Source: Chamaesiphon sp031376885 (GTDB taxonomy: Bacteria > Cyanobacteriota > Cyanobacteriia > Cyanobacteriales > Chamaesiphonaceae). Taken from it: a stretch of 64,000 nucleotides of DNA. Below the pieces are notes generated by a model that did no database searches, was not told the origin of the DNA, and saw only the letters and a list, made by a program, of their open reading frames with translations. This document shows positions 9,177-17,500 of this stretch, in pieces; the stretch's first letter is position 1, and the number at the start of each line of letters is the position of its first letter. The position numbers and the translations under genes are program-made. The stretch lies in the NCBI GenBank assembly GCA_031376885.1, contig JANMEL010000286.1:1-64000 (forward strand). The letters run 5' to 3'.

Positions 9177-10373
9177 ATGGATGGTGCAAAAGTGAACGTA
9201 ATTGGGTTGATGAGTGGAACTTCGGTAGATGGCATCGATGCGGTGTTGGTGGAGATTAGCGGCACGACATTAGACTTGCATGTGGATTTATTGGCGGGGG
9301 AAACTTATCCCTATCCAGCGGAGTTACGATCGAATATTTTAGATTGTGGCGCGGGTGCGAAATTATCGATGCTAGAATTGGCCCAATTGGACGATGCGAT
9401 CGCTACATGTTTCGCTCAAGCCGCGATTTCCATCCAAGCGGATTTACCCCCAGCAACGGCGATCGGCTCCCACGGTCAGACCGTCCTGCACTGCCCTACA
9501 ACCGCCGAAAAGATGGGTTATAGTCTCCAGCTCGGTCGAGGCGAATTGATCGCCGCCATGACCCAAATTACCACCATTGACAACTTCCGCGCTGCCGACA
9601 TCGCCGCAGGTGGACAAGGTGCCCCATTAGTCCCCAAACCCGATGCCTATCTCCTCAGCCATCCCCACGAACATCGCTGCGTCCAAAATATCGGCGGGAT
9701 TGGCAATGTCACCTACCTCCCCCCCAATACTCAACCAGGTTGGGAAGAACGAGTCAGAGGTTGGGATACAGGCCCTGGAAATAGTTTACTCGACCTTGCC
9801 GTCATCCAACTGAGTCAGGGCAAATTAACATTCGATCGAGATGGCGCGTGGGCAGCTACAGGCAGTGTTTGCAGTTCATTAGTCGATCGCTGGTTAGCAC
9901 AAGATTACTTTCTCACGCCACCCCCCAAATCCACAGGGAGAGAGCTATTTGGACACGATTATCTGCAATCTTGTATCAATGATGCCGCCGAATTAGATCT
10001 GGGCGACGCAGACTTACTCGCCACCTTAGCCGACTTGACAGCCAGTAGTATCGCCGATAGTTACCATCGCTTTTTGCCCCAACTACCCGATCGCATATTG
10101 CTATGTGGCGGTGGCAGTCGCAATCTATATCTCAAACAACGGCTGCAAACCCATCTCCCCCACAGCATCGTAGCGACAACAGACAATGAAGGCTTGAATG
10201 GAGACTACAAAGAAGCGATCGCCTTTGCCATCCTAGCATACTGGCGATATCTCGAAATTCCTGGCAATTTACCCCACGCTACTGGGGCAAAATGCCCCAC
10301 ACTTTTGGGAGATGTCCATCAAAGGTTAGAATTGGGTATATTGAGATGTGGGCACCCTTCCCCATCAAGTTGA
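9177..10373 (+). CDS. anmK: anhydro-N-acetylmuramic acid kinase
   Basis: Phosphorylates and opens 1,6-anhydro-MurNAc released from peptidoglycan turnover, giving MurNAc-6-phosphate for recycling. The ATP-binding GLMSGTSVDGIDAVLVE motif is at the N-terminus, DNFRAADIAAGGQGAPLVP in the middle, and LCGGGSRN in the second ATPase lobe. The length of 398 aa is slightly long: the last ~20 residues after GDVHQ form a tail not typical of the family. It is divergent from obg across about 95 bases. Confidence 0.95.
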   Translation: MDGAKVNVIGLMSGTSVDGIDAVLVEISGTTLDLHVDLLAGETYPYPAELRSNILDCGAGAKLSMLELAQLDDAIATCFAQAAISIQADLPPATAIGSHGQTVLHCPTTAEKMGYSLQLGRGELIAAMTQITTIDNFRAADIAAGGQGAPLVPKPDAYLLSHPHEHRCVQNIGGIGNVTYLPPNTQPGWEERVRGWDTGPGNSLLDLAVIQLSQGKLTFDRDGAWAATGSVCSSLVDRWLAQDYFLTPPPKSTGRELFGHDYLQSCINDAAELDLGDADLLATLADLTASSIADSYHRFLPQLPDRILLCGGGSRNLYLKQRLQTHLPHSIVATTDNEGLNGDYKEAIAFAILAYWRYLEIPGNLPHATGAKCPTLLGDVHQRLELGILRCGHPSPSS

Positions 10374-10499
10374 AATCAAAACAGAGCTGGAGCACATTAC
10401 CGATGCTAACCATCCTCCCCAGACACTCAAAACCGCCACTCCAATTCAGCCGAGATTTATTCGAGCGGATTGAATTATAGATTGGTTATCTAGATCGCA

Positions 10500-10950
10500 G
10501 CTCATCAGGAAATTGGGTAGAAACCCCGTCTTTCAAGACGGCTTTACAGGAGCAAGCGAAAGCTTGCCAGTATGGGCTGTGACTAAGCACTAGCAAACGC
10601 ACGATCGCTTGCGGTAGAATAGTAGTGGTCGTTGACCCACCCGAGACGCATGGATCAGACAGCCTAACGAGCGAAGTCCAGTTGAACTGGCGGCGCAGAA
10701 AAATCGGTAGACCGGGAAAAGCTTGAGAGGCAATGGGAACATCCTTGAAAGACATAGCTCAATTGTTTGAGTATTTTTAAGAACCGCAGGGCTTGCGGGG
10801 TTAGTCTGTGGAGCGAACATAAGACCCTCGTCTTCTTTGGGAGTGGAGGCAGTTGCTATGAAGCAGAAAAACCAAGAAGTGATTCTTGGAATCCGAAGTT
10901 GCGTTCACGCCGAGGAGCATGTCAATTGCTACCAACATCGATTCGCCTAA
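10500..10950 (+). mobile_element. decayed insertion-element remnants (probably IS200/IS605 type)
   Basis: The 728 bases between anmK and the kinase gene hold no intact gene. At about 10518-10540 there is a CCCGTCTTTCAAGACGG hairpin of the kind found at IS200/IS605 ends. At about 10849-10920 one frame reads EAVAMKQKNQEVILGI, closely resembling the C-terminal tail of cyanobacterial TnpB proteins. A second short frame (10594 onward, ending RRKIGRPGKA) may be another fragment. Everything is broken by stops. The call rests on recalled TnpB tails and is tentative. Confidence 0.35.
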
Positions 10951-11101
10951 TGGAGATGATCTAGATTACGATTCCAACTTTTAACCATATTTTACCGCTT
11001 ACCCCGATCGTCTTTGTTTTGATGTTCAATCTTCAGTACTCAACTAGCATCATGCCTAATTTCCAGATCTCATTACCGAGTGTCATGGGGGTGTTTACTG
11101 C

Positions 11102-12586
11102 GTGAGAGACGAACACTATGGTCGCTTACTGGTACAACGCTATCAATTATTGGAGATAGCTGGAAAAGGTTCCATGGGGCAAGTATATCAAGCCAAAGAC
11201 ACCCTACTAGGTGGTGTGATTGTCGCTGTGAAATTTTTGTCGCGGGCAAAAATGACCCAACGGGTGCGCGATAGATTCATGCGGGAAGCGACAATTAGTG
11301 CATTATTAGGTGAGAAAAGCATCCACATCGTCAAAGTCCGCGATTATGGTCTTGATGATGAAGAAATGCCCTTCTATGTGATGGAATATCTCAAAGGTGA
11401 CAGTCTCAAAGATGTCATCCAGAATAAACCCATGCCATTACCTAAATTCTATAACTTCATGCGCCAGATTTGTCTGGGACTTCAATGCGCTCATGATGGA
11501 ACTGAAATTGAGGGTAATCTCACCCAAGTCGTGCATCGTGATATCAAACCCAGCAATATTATCGTCATCAAAGATGCCACATTAGGCGAACTAGTAAAAA
11601 TCCTCGACTTTGGGATCGCCTTACTCCAATCCGACGATTCCCCCACCGGATTTATGGGTACTCCGGCTTACTGCTCTCCCGAACAAATAGACGGCAAAAC
11701 CCTCGATAATCGAGCGGATATCTATAGCTTGGGCATTATGATGTTCCAAATGCTCACAGGCGAACTTCCCCTCAAACCCAAAGTCAGCTCTTTTGAAGGA
11801 TGGTCTCAATCTCATCATTTTCAAACTCCTAAAGCATTTAGCGCAGTTAAATCGAAACTAAATTTGCCTCAGGGATTGATGGATATCGTCAATCAATGTA
11901 TGGCAAAAACAGCCGAAAAACGCCCGCAAACTGTCACAGATATTTTGAAGGTACTCGAACAAGTCGAGCGAGAATCAGCTCAACCTGTATCTCTACCTGC
12001 AACAGTCAATCCCAATCCACCGCCCAAACTACCATTGACGGCTGAGGATATTTGTTATCAAAGTACCTGGCCAAAAGATAAGCCTAGAGCCGAAATCGTC
12101 TTCCCTCAATTAATCCACTATGAAGGGCGAGAATTGGCTACTCTGTGGATCATGCTACCTAGCGATGAGATTAAGAAATACAAAGAAAATAAACCTCATG
12201 GTCAATTTTTGTTTATCGCTTCACCCCATCCAATGTTGTTATGGTTGACAACTTTGTATCAAAGCGAGCAATGTCATCGAATGCTACCTTGCTATCTAGA
12301 TCTCAAGAAGCCAATTGGTGAAAAAACACTGCAAATGCTGATCCATAGCAGTACTTATCGGTTGATTTTATTTGCTCTAGATGGTGATGAACGTTGTGTA
12401 TCGGTAATTGTTGGCAATATTCCCAAGCAAAAAAATCAGCGACTCAAGGAGTGGAGTCTGGAAAGTCAAAATAGCCCTTCTGCTCAAAGTCAAATCAGAG
12501 AAAGCAAACGCTCTCTCAAAGAGGAGCTAGACGCGCTCAAACCCAGACTGATAGATAGTCTCAAACGTCAGATTGGGAAGAAGTAG
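11102..12586 (+). CDS. Ser/Thr protein kinase with unknown C-terminal domain
   Basis: A Hanks-type kinase: Gly-rich loop GKGSMGQVYQAKD (21-33), Lys44 in VAVKF, catalytic HRDIKPSN (Asp147), DFG (Asp169) and GTPAYCSPEQ activation segment. No membrane segment follows; residues ~305-494 form a separate soluble domain (DICYQSTWPKDKPRAEIVFP onward) that I do not recognise, ending in a charged helix. The start is a GTG; upstream the frame closes at 11057 without an ATG. It probably phosphorylates cytoplasmic targets; substrate unknown. Confidence 0.88.
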   Translation: MRDEHYGRLLVQRYQLLEIAGKGSMGQVYQAKDTLLGGVIVAVKFLSRAKMTQRVRDRFMREATISALLGEKSIHIVKVRDYGLDDEEMPFYVMEYLKGDSLKDVIQNKPMPLPKFYNFMRQICLGLQCAHDGTEIEGNLTQVVHRDIKPSNIIVIKDATLGELVKILDFGIALLQSDDSPTGFMGTPAYCSPEQIDGKTLDNRADIYSLGIMMFQMLTGELPLKPKVSSFEGWSQSHHFQTPKAFSAVKSKLNLPQGLMDIVNQCMAKTAEKRPQTVTDILKVLEQVERESAQPVSLPATVNPNPPPKLPLTAEDICYQSTWPKDKPRAEIVFPQLIHYEGRELATLWIMLPSDEIKKYKENKPHGQFLFIASPHPMLLWLTTLYQSEQCHRMLPCYLDLKKPIGEKTLQMLIHSSTYRLILFALDGDERCVSVIVGNIPKQKNQRLKEWSLESQNSPSAQSQIRESKRSLKEELDALKPRLIDSLKRQIGKK

Positions 12587-12699
12587 AGCTGTGAGGGATG
12601 AGGGATGAGGGGTGAGCAACGAGGCGAGGATTGAGCGAAGTTGGAACCCTTCCAAAGTGATGTATAGCAACCGCCAGGGTGGTTAGGACAGATGTAGAT

Positions 12700-12727
12700 G
12701 CTTCCGCTCTGGCGGAGGCTACGCCAA
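12700..12727 (+). repeat. mini-repeat copy (28 nt)
   Basis: Ends GGCGGAGGCTACGCCAA and follows GAT, but the right flank is CA rather than CG. This is a longer, diverged family member. Confidence 0.5.
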
Positions 12728-12819
12728 CAAACCATCAGTGCATCAGCTTTCCCAACCTGACCCCTGTCCCCTCACCCCTGACCCCTGCTATATAGCAACC
12801 GCCAAGGCGGTTAGACGAT

Positions 12820-12843
12820 TCTGCAAGACGGAGGCTACGCCAA
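12820..12843 (+). repeat. mini-repeat copy (24 nt) at GAT/CG
   Basis: Begins TCTGC and ends GGAGGCTACGCCAA. It sits exactly between GAT and CG, so removal regenerates GATCG. Confidence 0.7.
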
Positions 12844-12881
12844 CGAACCACTAGTGCTTGCTATAAAATCTACAGCTACAA

Positions 12882-12922
12882 AAATCTGGTTGTAGAGTCA
12901 ACGCAACTCTACAACCAGATTT
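12882..12922 (-). terminator. rho-independent terminator of rpsU
   Basis: A perfect 17-bp stem (12882-12898 with 12906-12922) around a 7-base loop. On the minus strand it lies 30 bases after the rpsU stop codon and its descending arm ends in a short run of T, as expected of an intrinsic terminator. Confidence 0.85.
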
Positions 12923-12952
12923 GTGATAATATCTATTTTAGATTGACAAAGA

Positions 12953-13141
12953 CTACGTGCGGAAGCGACGTTTGTTTTGTCTGTGTCTAGCAATGGCTTT
13001 GCGTTTACGCTTTTCAATTGGAGTTTCAAAGTGTCGATGCTTTCTCATGTCAGGAAAAATACCTGCTTTTGAGACTTCTCGCTTAAAGCGACGTAGCACT
13101 GACTCAATGCCTTCACTTTCTCCAGGAATTACTTGAGACAT
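12953..13141 (-). CDS. rpsU: 30S ribosomal protein S21
   Basis: A 62-aa basic protein with the S21 signature (ESVLRRFKREVSKAGIFPDMRKH) and a C-terminal Arg/Lys-rich tail (RKRKAIARHRQNKRRF) that contacts 16S rRNA near the anti-Shine-Dalgarno region. It lies downstream of an RRM protein gene in the same direction, the rbp-rpsU arrangement known from cyanobacteria, and is followed by a strong terminator. Confidence 0.95.
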   Translation of the reverse strand: MSQVIPGESEGIESVLRRFKREVSKAGIFPDMRKHRHFETPIEKRKRKAIARHRQNKRRFRT

Positions 13142-13354
13142 CCTAACCTATCCTGAACTAAGATTGATTCTATTTTGTGATGCTCCCACCTCAATCGCAA
13201 GCGATATCGGGTGGTGCTTTCAGTGTCCGATCGAGGAAGTCTAAAACTTCCTGGAAGGTACTGAAATTTTTTTCACCTCTACAGCGTTTTATACTGAGGG
13301 ATTCCCATCTGTCTAACTAATAACCATTGCAGGCTAAAAGTTTTTTCAACTACT

Positions 13355-13385
13355 AAAGTACGATTACCAGGGGCGATCGTACTTT
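13355..13385 (-). promoter_or_regulatory. hairpin between rbp and rpsU
   Basis: Ten-base perfect arms AAAGTACGAT (13355-13364) and ATCGTACTTT (13376-13385) in the 325-base rbp-rpsU spacer. On the minus strand it could attenuate read-through from rbp into rpsU or stabilise the rbp 3' end. A smaller hairpin (GGAAGT...ACTTCC, 13227-13243) lies nearer rpsU. Confidence 0.5.
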
Positions 13386-13466
13386 CTTTAGTATGGACTG
13401 AGCAAACAAGGATAAACTCACTCGCTCAGTCTTTAGAACATCTGGCTCAAACTCGAATGTTCGAGT

Positions 13467-13760
13467 CTAGTAACGACGGTTTCCACCGCCACCACCACCG
13501 CCAAAGGAGCCTTTCTCTTCGCGAGGTTTGGCTTTGTTCACTTTGAGGTCGCGACCCATCCATTCAGCACCATCGAGAGCTTCGATAGCCGCAGATTCTT
13601 CTGCATCTGTTTCCATTTCGACAAAAGCAAAACCGCGTAGACGACCAGTTTCCCGATCGGTAGGCAATTGAACTCGTTTGACTTTACCGTATTCGGCGAA
13701 AGTTTGAGTCAGGTCATCCTGCGTAACTTCGTAGGATAGATTGCCGACGTAAATTGACAT
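13467..13760 (-). CDS. RRM-type RNA-binding protein (Rbp)
   Basis: A 97-aa protein: one RRM with RNP2 IYVGNL (3-8) and RNP1 RGFAFVEM (42-49), then a short Gly-rich tail (FGGGGGGGNRRY). This is the cyanobacterial Rbp family; members with Gly-rich tails are cold-regulated and bind RNA, some directing mRNAs to thylakoids. The family is known to precede rpsU, as here. The ~165-base leader upstream and the long spacer downstream are consistent with post-transcriptional control. Confidence 0.93.
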   Translation of the reverse strand: MSIYVGNLSYEVTQDDLTQTFAEYGKVKRVQLPTDRETGRLRGFAFVEMETDAEESAAIEALDGAEWMGRDLKVNKAKPREEKGSFGGGGGGGNRRY

Positions 13761-13926
13761 GTGCTGTCTCCAGAATCCTGAGGGTGTAGAGAGTTAGATT
13801 CGGAGAAAAGCTTGTAAAAAGAACCATACAGCCGAAAATAATCTTCATTGACTTATTCTAGCACACGATCGCAGATTTTGGAAGGTTACAAATTATTTTC
13901 TAGATTTGAGCTAGTCTGGACCTTTA

Positions 13927-14562
13927 TTATCGTCGTCGCTGTTTATTGGGCTTAATAATCCGATCGATACCGGATTTGTCTAGATAGGGATTGACTAGTT
14001 TGAGCGCGATCGAGGGGATACTAGAATTGGTAATATAGTTGCCGATCGACTGTTCTGTGCCGATCGGTCGAACTACCACTTTCCAGGGTGTATTCTGAGC
14101 ACCTTGAGATTCGGAACTGAAAATCGCTTGTTGTTGGTTGAAGTTGATGACGATCCTGATGTGGGGATAGTCGTCACGGTGGGCGATCGTCGGTTTGTAG
14201 TTACCTGGTTCGATCGGTGTTTTGCTTAACATCGCCAAAAATTGGGCTGCTACAGCCGCTGGAATCTTGACTTTGGTTGTCGCCTGTTGTCTAATTCCCC
14301 CTCCGCCATAGCCACCCACGGCCATATGTGCGTTGCCGACTAGTTCTTGATTTTGCAAGCGTAATTTGTAGTGACGCAAGACTGGGGTGATGTCTGAGTG
14401 ACCATTCCAGTCATTTTGAATTTCTACTGTGTCTCCTTGGGTCACCATTGCCAAGCTCGGTAATGATGGTTGCAGTTGTTGGCTGCGAGCTGGTGGATCT
14501 ACTGATTTGGTGCAGCTACTGCACAGTAAGAACAGTAGCAAGGCTGACAGTTTTTTGGACAT
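13927..14562 (-). CDS. putative lipoprotein
   Basis: A 211-aa exported protein: signal peptide with lipobox LCSSC (Cys16) predicts a lipid-modified N-terminus. The mature part is mainly beta, with a Gly-rich patch (GGYGGGGIR) and a basic C-terminus (KPNKQRRR). No recognised domain. It lies 55 bases downstream of leuD on the same strand, so it may be cotranscribed with it by chance rather than by function. Confidence 0.6.
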   Translation of the reverse strand: MSKKLSALLLFLLCSSCTKSVDPPARSQQLQPSLPSLAMVTQGDTVEIQNDWNGHSDITPVLRHYKLRLQNQELVGNAHMAVGGYGGGGIRQQATTKVKIPAAVAAQFLAMLSKTPIEPGNYKPTIAHRDDYPHIRIVINFNQQQAIFSSESQGAQNTPWKVVVRPIGTEQSIGNYITNSSIPSIALKLVNPYLDKSGIDRIIKPNKQRRR

Positions 14563-14616
14563 AGATGAGATACGGCTAGCTTACTGGATTCTACCAGCAA
14601 AGGGGATTGTGTTCTG

Positions 14617-15204
14617 CTATCCCCAAGCCACATAGGGTAATTGTGTGGCGGTAATTTTAATTTGGGCGGCGTTTGATACCAATTGCCCGCAAGCATCCCA
14701 GGTACCTTTGGTGAGTTGTTGGCGGGAGCCTTCGCCGAGGGAAATGGGCGCGGTAAAGTCTCCACATTGTACCTGTAAGCTCTCTAGATCGATCGATACT
14801 TGACTGGTGGGGTCTTTTGTCAAAAGTTGTTGGAGACGGGTGGTGGTGGCGGGATTTGCGGTGACGCAGGGGATGCCCATGGCGACGCAGTTCCCAAAGA
14901 AGATTTCGGAGTAGCTTTCGCCGACTATGGCTTGGATGCCCCATTTTGCTAAGGCTTGGGGGGCGTGTTCGCGACTGGAGCCGCAACCGAAGTTGCTGTT
15001 GACGATGAGGATTTTTGCGCCCTGGAATTGGGGTAAGTCGAAGGGGTGGGTGCCTTTGAGTTGGGTTCGATCGTCTTCAAATACGTTAGCACCTAGTCCG
15101 TCGAATGTGACGCACCGCAGGAATCTGGCGGGGATGATTCGATCTGTATCGATGTCGTTTCCGGTGAGGGGGATGGCTGTGCTGGTGATGGTGATTATTT
15201 TCAT
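14617..15204 (-). CDS. leuD: 3-isopropylmalate dehydratase small subunit
   Basis: Pairs with LeuC to isomerise 2- to 3-isopropylmalate in leucine synthesis. The swivel domain shows NDIDTDRIIPARFL at the N-terminus and NFGCGSSREHAPQAL in the middle. I place the start at the ATG at 15204; upstream in-frame codons give a repetitive, Ser-rich extension derived from an intergenic repeat. leuC is not adjacent: it lies on the same strand 2.3 kb upstream with four genes between them. Confidence 0.95.
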   Translation of the reverse strand: MKIITITSTAIPLTGNDIDTDRIIPARFLRCVTFDGLGANVFEDDRTQLKGTHPFDLPQFQGAKILIVNSNFGCGSSREHAPQALAKWGIQAIVGESYSEIFFGNCVAMGIPCVTANPATTTRLQQLLTKDPTSQVSIDLESLQVQCGDFTAPISLGEGSRQQLTKGTWDACGQLVSNAAQIKITATQLPYVAWG

Positions 15205-15346
15205 TTTTTTTAACGCAGAGTAGGAGGAGGGGGAGGAGAGCGCGGAGAGGGAGTTTGCTTCGGTTGGGTGTTTATTAAACACAGAGGCGATGCCCTGAGC
15301 GTAGCCGAAGGGGGCACTGAGGGTTCACGGAGGTTCACGGAGGAGT

Positions 15347-15733
15347 TTAGGTGATGATGGCTTCGGCTTCGATTTCGATGAGGATGTCGGGGGCGATGAG
15401 GCGGCTGACTTCTACCATTGTGGTGGTGGGGCGGATTTCGCTGAAGGCTTCGCCGTGGGCTTTGCCGATGAGTTCCCATTCGTCGATGTTGGTGCAGTAG
15501 ATGCGGGTGCGTACTACGTCTTTGAGGGTGGCTCCGGCTTGGTGGAGGGCTGTTTCGATGTTGAGGATGATTTGTTTGGTTTGGGCGTATACGTCGCCGA
15601 TGCCGACTAGTTCGCCTGCGCTATTGGATGCGGTGGTACCGGAGATGTGGATGGTGTTACCGATTTTGACGGCGCGGGAGTAACCGATGATTGGTTCCCA
15701 TTTTGAGCCTGTGGAGATGTTTTGACGGGTCAT
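15347..15733 (-). CDS. Rid family protein (YjgF/YER057c/UK114)
   Basis: A 128-aa chorismate-mutase-like trimer-forming protein with the family features GNTIHISGTTA and VEVSRL...IEIEAEA. The archetypal RidA has an Arg in the P-A-R-S segment that is needed for 2-aminoacrylate deaminase activity; here the segment reads RPTTTMVEV, with Thr in its place. It therefore belongs to a Rid subgroup that probably lacks canonical imine deaminase activity. It lies between leuD and leuC, and its role there is unknown. Confidence 0.85.
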   Translation of the reverse strand: MTRQNISTGSKWEPIIGYSRAVKIGNTIHISGTTASNSAGELVGIGDVYAQTKQIILNIETALHQAGATLKDVVRTRIYCTNIDEWELIGKAHGEAFSEIRPTTTMVEVSRLIAPDILIEIEAEAIIT

Positions 15734-15795
15734 GGTTTTGATGGTTCTTTAGATTTTTTAGTATAATTTTAATTGGTCATCTATCGATCGATCTT

Positions 15796-16161
15796 ATGAA
15801 ACGTCAATTTTTTAGTTTGTTGGCGACTGTGATTAGTTTTGGGTGTTTGATTGATGGGGCGATCGCGGATACTTTGACGACGAAAGGATTTAAAGTTGAT
15901 ATTCAGGTGAATTGTGAGGAGGGTAATGTCACTTGCGAGCGAGTATCTTATCGTGGCACAGATTTAAAGACGGGTAAATCTTTACGGCTATCTGGTAAGA
16001 CTATTCATTCTCTCTGTGCTGATGGGGTTACTCCTTGTCGATTTCTAGGCTATGAGTTTCGGAATCGCAATTATCGTTATGTTGTGACTGAGGGCGGACT
16101 GTTGGAAGTTTATCAGGGTAAGAAATTATTGGTTTCTCAGCAGGGTACTTGGGATAGATAG
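15796..16161 (+). CDS. secreted hypothetical protein
   Basis: A 121-aa protein with a signal peptide cleaved near AIADTL. The mature part is ~97 residues and contains four Cys (NCEEGNVTC, LCADGVTPC), suggesting two disulfides in the periplasm. No family recognised beyond similar small cyanobacterial exported proteins. It is divergent from the Rid gene and convergent with the Uma2 gene. Confidence 0.6.
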   Translation: MKRQFFSLLATVISFGCLIDGAIADTLTTKGFKVDIQVNCEEGNVTCERVSYRGTDLKTGKSLRLSGKTIHSLCADGVTPCRFLGYEFRNRNYRYVVTEGGLLEVYQGKKLLVSQQGTWDR

Positions 16162-16163
16162 AG

Positions 16164-16799
16164 TTATATTTTGAATTCATTCATTAACCATTGGCCGATT
16201 TGAGATTGGTCTTGTTCTTTGCTGCGATTTAATGCTTCGACAATAGTTGCGATCGACAGTTGGGGTAATGCCAATGATATATCGATTCGCTTGCTACCTC
16301 GATCGAGCATTTCAAACGCATATATCTGACAATTCTGAACATCTACTACCCAATATTCAGTTACTCCCATTTCTTCATACATCAAACGCTTAGAACCTAA
16401 GTCGTCGGCGATAGTGGTATTAGAAATCTCAACTACTAAATTTGGATTAGCTCGTTCGTCTAGGTTCACAATCGATGTTCCTGTTGGCGATAGCTTGGCT
16501 CGATCGCCAATGTAGAAAGATATATCTGGTTGACATTCTCTGATTCCAATCTTTCGATAGCTACAGCCAATTAACCCTTGGATTGGAATCCCTTTAACCA
16601 TACAAAATAGAGTAATAGCTAAATAAATAAGTCCATTATCAGTAGCATGATCTGCACCTGTCGGCATATCTTCAATCCTCATTTCTCCATTATAATAATA
16701 GCCTCGATCGTGCTCGTGAGAATCGATCGTATTTATATATGTCTCCCAATCTGCTTTTAGCCAAGTATTAGTTATTGGCTTTGTCTGTAATTGAATCAT
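16164..16799 (-). CDS. Uma2 family (DUF820) putative nuclease
   Basis: A 211-aa member of the Uma2 restriction-endonuclease-like family, which is highly multiplied in cyanobacteria. PD-(D/E)XK-type residues are visible in PDISFYIGD and NLVVEISNTTIADDLGSKRLMY, followed by YWVVDVQ. No partner gene is evident. The biological role of the family is not established; transposition-linked and defence roles have been suggested. A second Uma2 gene is at 48.4-49.0 kb. Confidence 0.85.
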   Translation of the reverse strand: MIQLQTKPITNTWLKADWETYINTIDSHEHDRGYYYNGEMRIEDMPTGADHATDNGLIYLAITLFCMVKGIPIQGLIGCSYRKIGIRECQPDISFYIGDRAKLSPTGTSIVNLDERANPNLVVEISNTTIADDLGSKRLMYEEMGVTEYWVVDVQNCQIYAFEMLDRGSKRIDISLALPQLSIATIVEALNRSKEQDQSQIGQWLMNEFKI

Positions 16800-16846
16800 T
16801 AGCTTGACTACCTTTAAGTTTTAAAGTTGTAAACCTTTTATTTTGA

Positions 16847-17404
16847 TTATGGTTCGATCGATTGTTGGTTTCTCCATTCTACTGCTTGGCGATCGATTTC
16901 TTGAATAAATCCAGCTTTTCCATCCATATATCTCTCAATATCATGGGGGTATTGTTGCGCTAGCGATCGCTTCAACATGCTATATTTAAGAGCATCTTCG
17001 GTATGAGTATTTAGATAATCTCGAAATGACAGGTGTCTAACGATTTGGGCTGAATTAACCTCAAATATATGAATATGGTGGGTTCTAATTCCTCCTGCAT
17101 TGTCTTTACGAAAAAAACGTCGATCCTTAATTCCAAATTCTCCCATACACTCATACCCGATTGTTTCCATCATTGGATTTCGTTCGTCAACCTTGGAGAT
17201 CGAACTAAATTCAACTAAAATATCGATAATTGGTTTAGCATAAATTGTCCCAATTACCTCCGGTAGGCTAGTCAACGATGTGCTGCCAATATGATGAATT
17301 GCTACAGCGTTCTCACCCAGAGCAAGTGTAATCTGGTTCGATTCAGTCCCAAATAAACTGTGCCAATTTGGATTGTGGGGAACTACTTCAACCTTTCTAG
17401 TCAT
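16847..17404 (-). CDS. GrpB/UPF0157 family nucleotidyltransferase-like protein
   Basis: A 185-aa protein with the UPF0157 signature: VEVVPHNPNWHSLF, IHHIGSTSL, KPIIDILVEF and a His-rich FEVNSAQIVRHLSFRDYL segment. The fold is of nucleotidyltransferase type; members act on small molecules or coenzyme A precursors or are uncharacterised. I selected the ATG at 17404 instead of a TTG at 17428. Function is unknown in cyanobacteria. Confidence 0.85.
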   Translation of the reverse strand: MTRKVEVVPHNPNWHSLFGTESNQITLALGENAVAIHHIGSTSLTSLPEVIGTIYAKPIIDILVEFSSISKVDERNPMMETIGYECMGEFGIKDRRFFRKDNAGGIRTHHIHIFEVNSAQIVRHLSFRDYLNTHTEDALKYSMLKRSLAQQYPHDIERYMDGKAGFIQEIDRQAVEWRNQQSIEP

Positions 17405-17500
17405 AGTTATCGATCGCTCCGATCTCAATTATGGTATTAGATAGAATTGGATGAAGATCGATCGCAACTTAGGTATAACAACCGATCTTCATCGTAAAAT

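Larger units (their letters stand above)
12587..12881. repeat. intergenic repeats: heptads and a duplicated TATAGCAACCGCC unit
   Basis: After the kinase gene there is a GAGGGAT-type heptad run (12592-12620), then two related ~85-base units starting TATAGCAACCGCC (12663 and 12791), each containing a mini-repeat that ends GGAGGCTACGCCAA. Between them are CCCCTGA-type pyrimidine runs (12758-12788). No coding potential is seen. Confidence 0.6.

Noticed and set aside
10486..10820. 89- and 76-aa minus-strand ORFs
   Set aside because: They run through hairpin and insertion-element remnants; better explained by decayed mobile DNA.
13452..13467. tRNA T-arm-like GTTCGAGTC
   Set aside because: It is a simple ACTCGAA/TTCGAGT palindrome just after the rbp stop; no acceptor or D-arm is seen. 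I found no tRNA or rRNA gene in the window.
15205..15346. gene between leuD and the Rid gene
   Set aside because: The stretch is made of common purine-rich intergenic repeats (ACGCAGAG, GGTTCACGGAGG); ORFs through it are repetitive Ser/Arg/Pro runs.
16164..16799. restriction-modification system around the Uma2 genes
   Set aside because: No DNA methyltransferase partner; methyltransferases in the window are of small-molecule or tRNA type.
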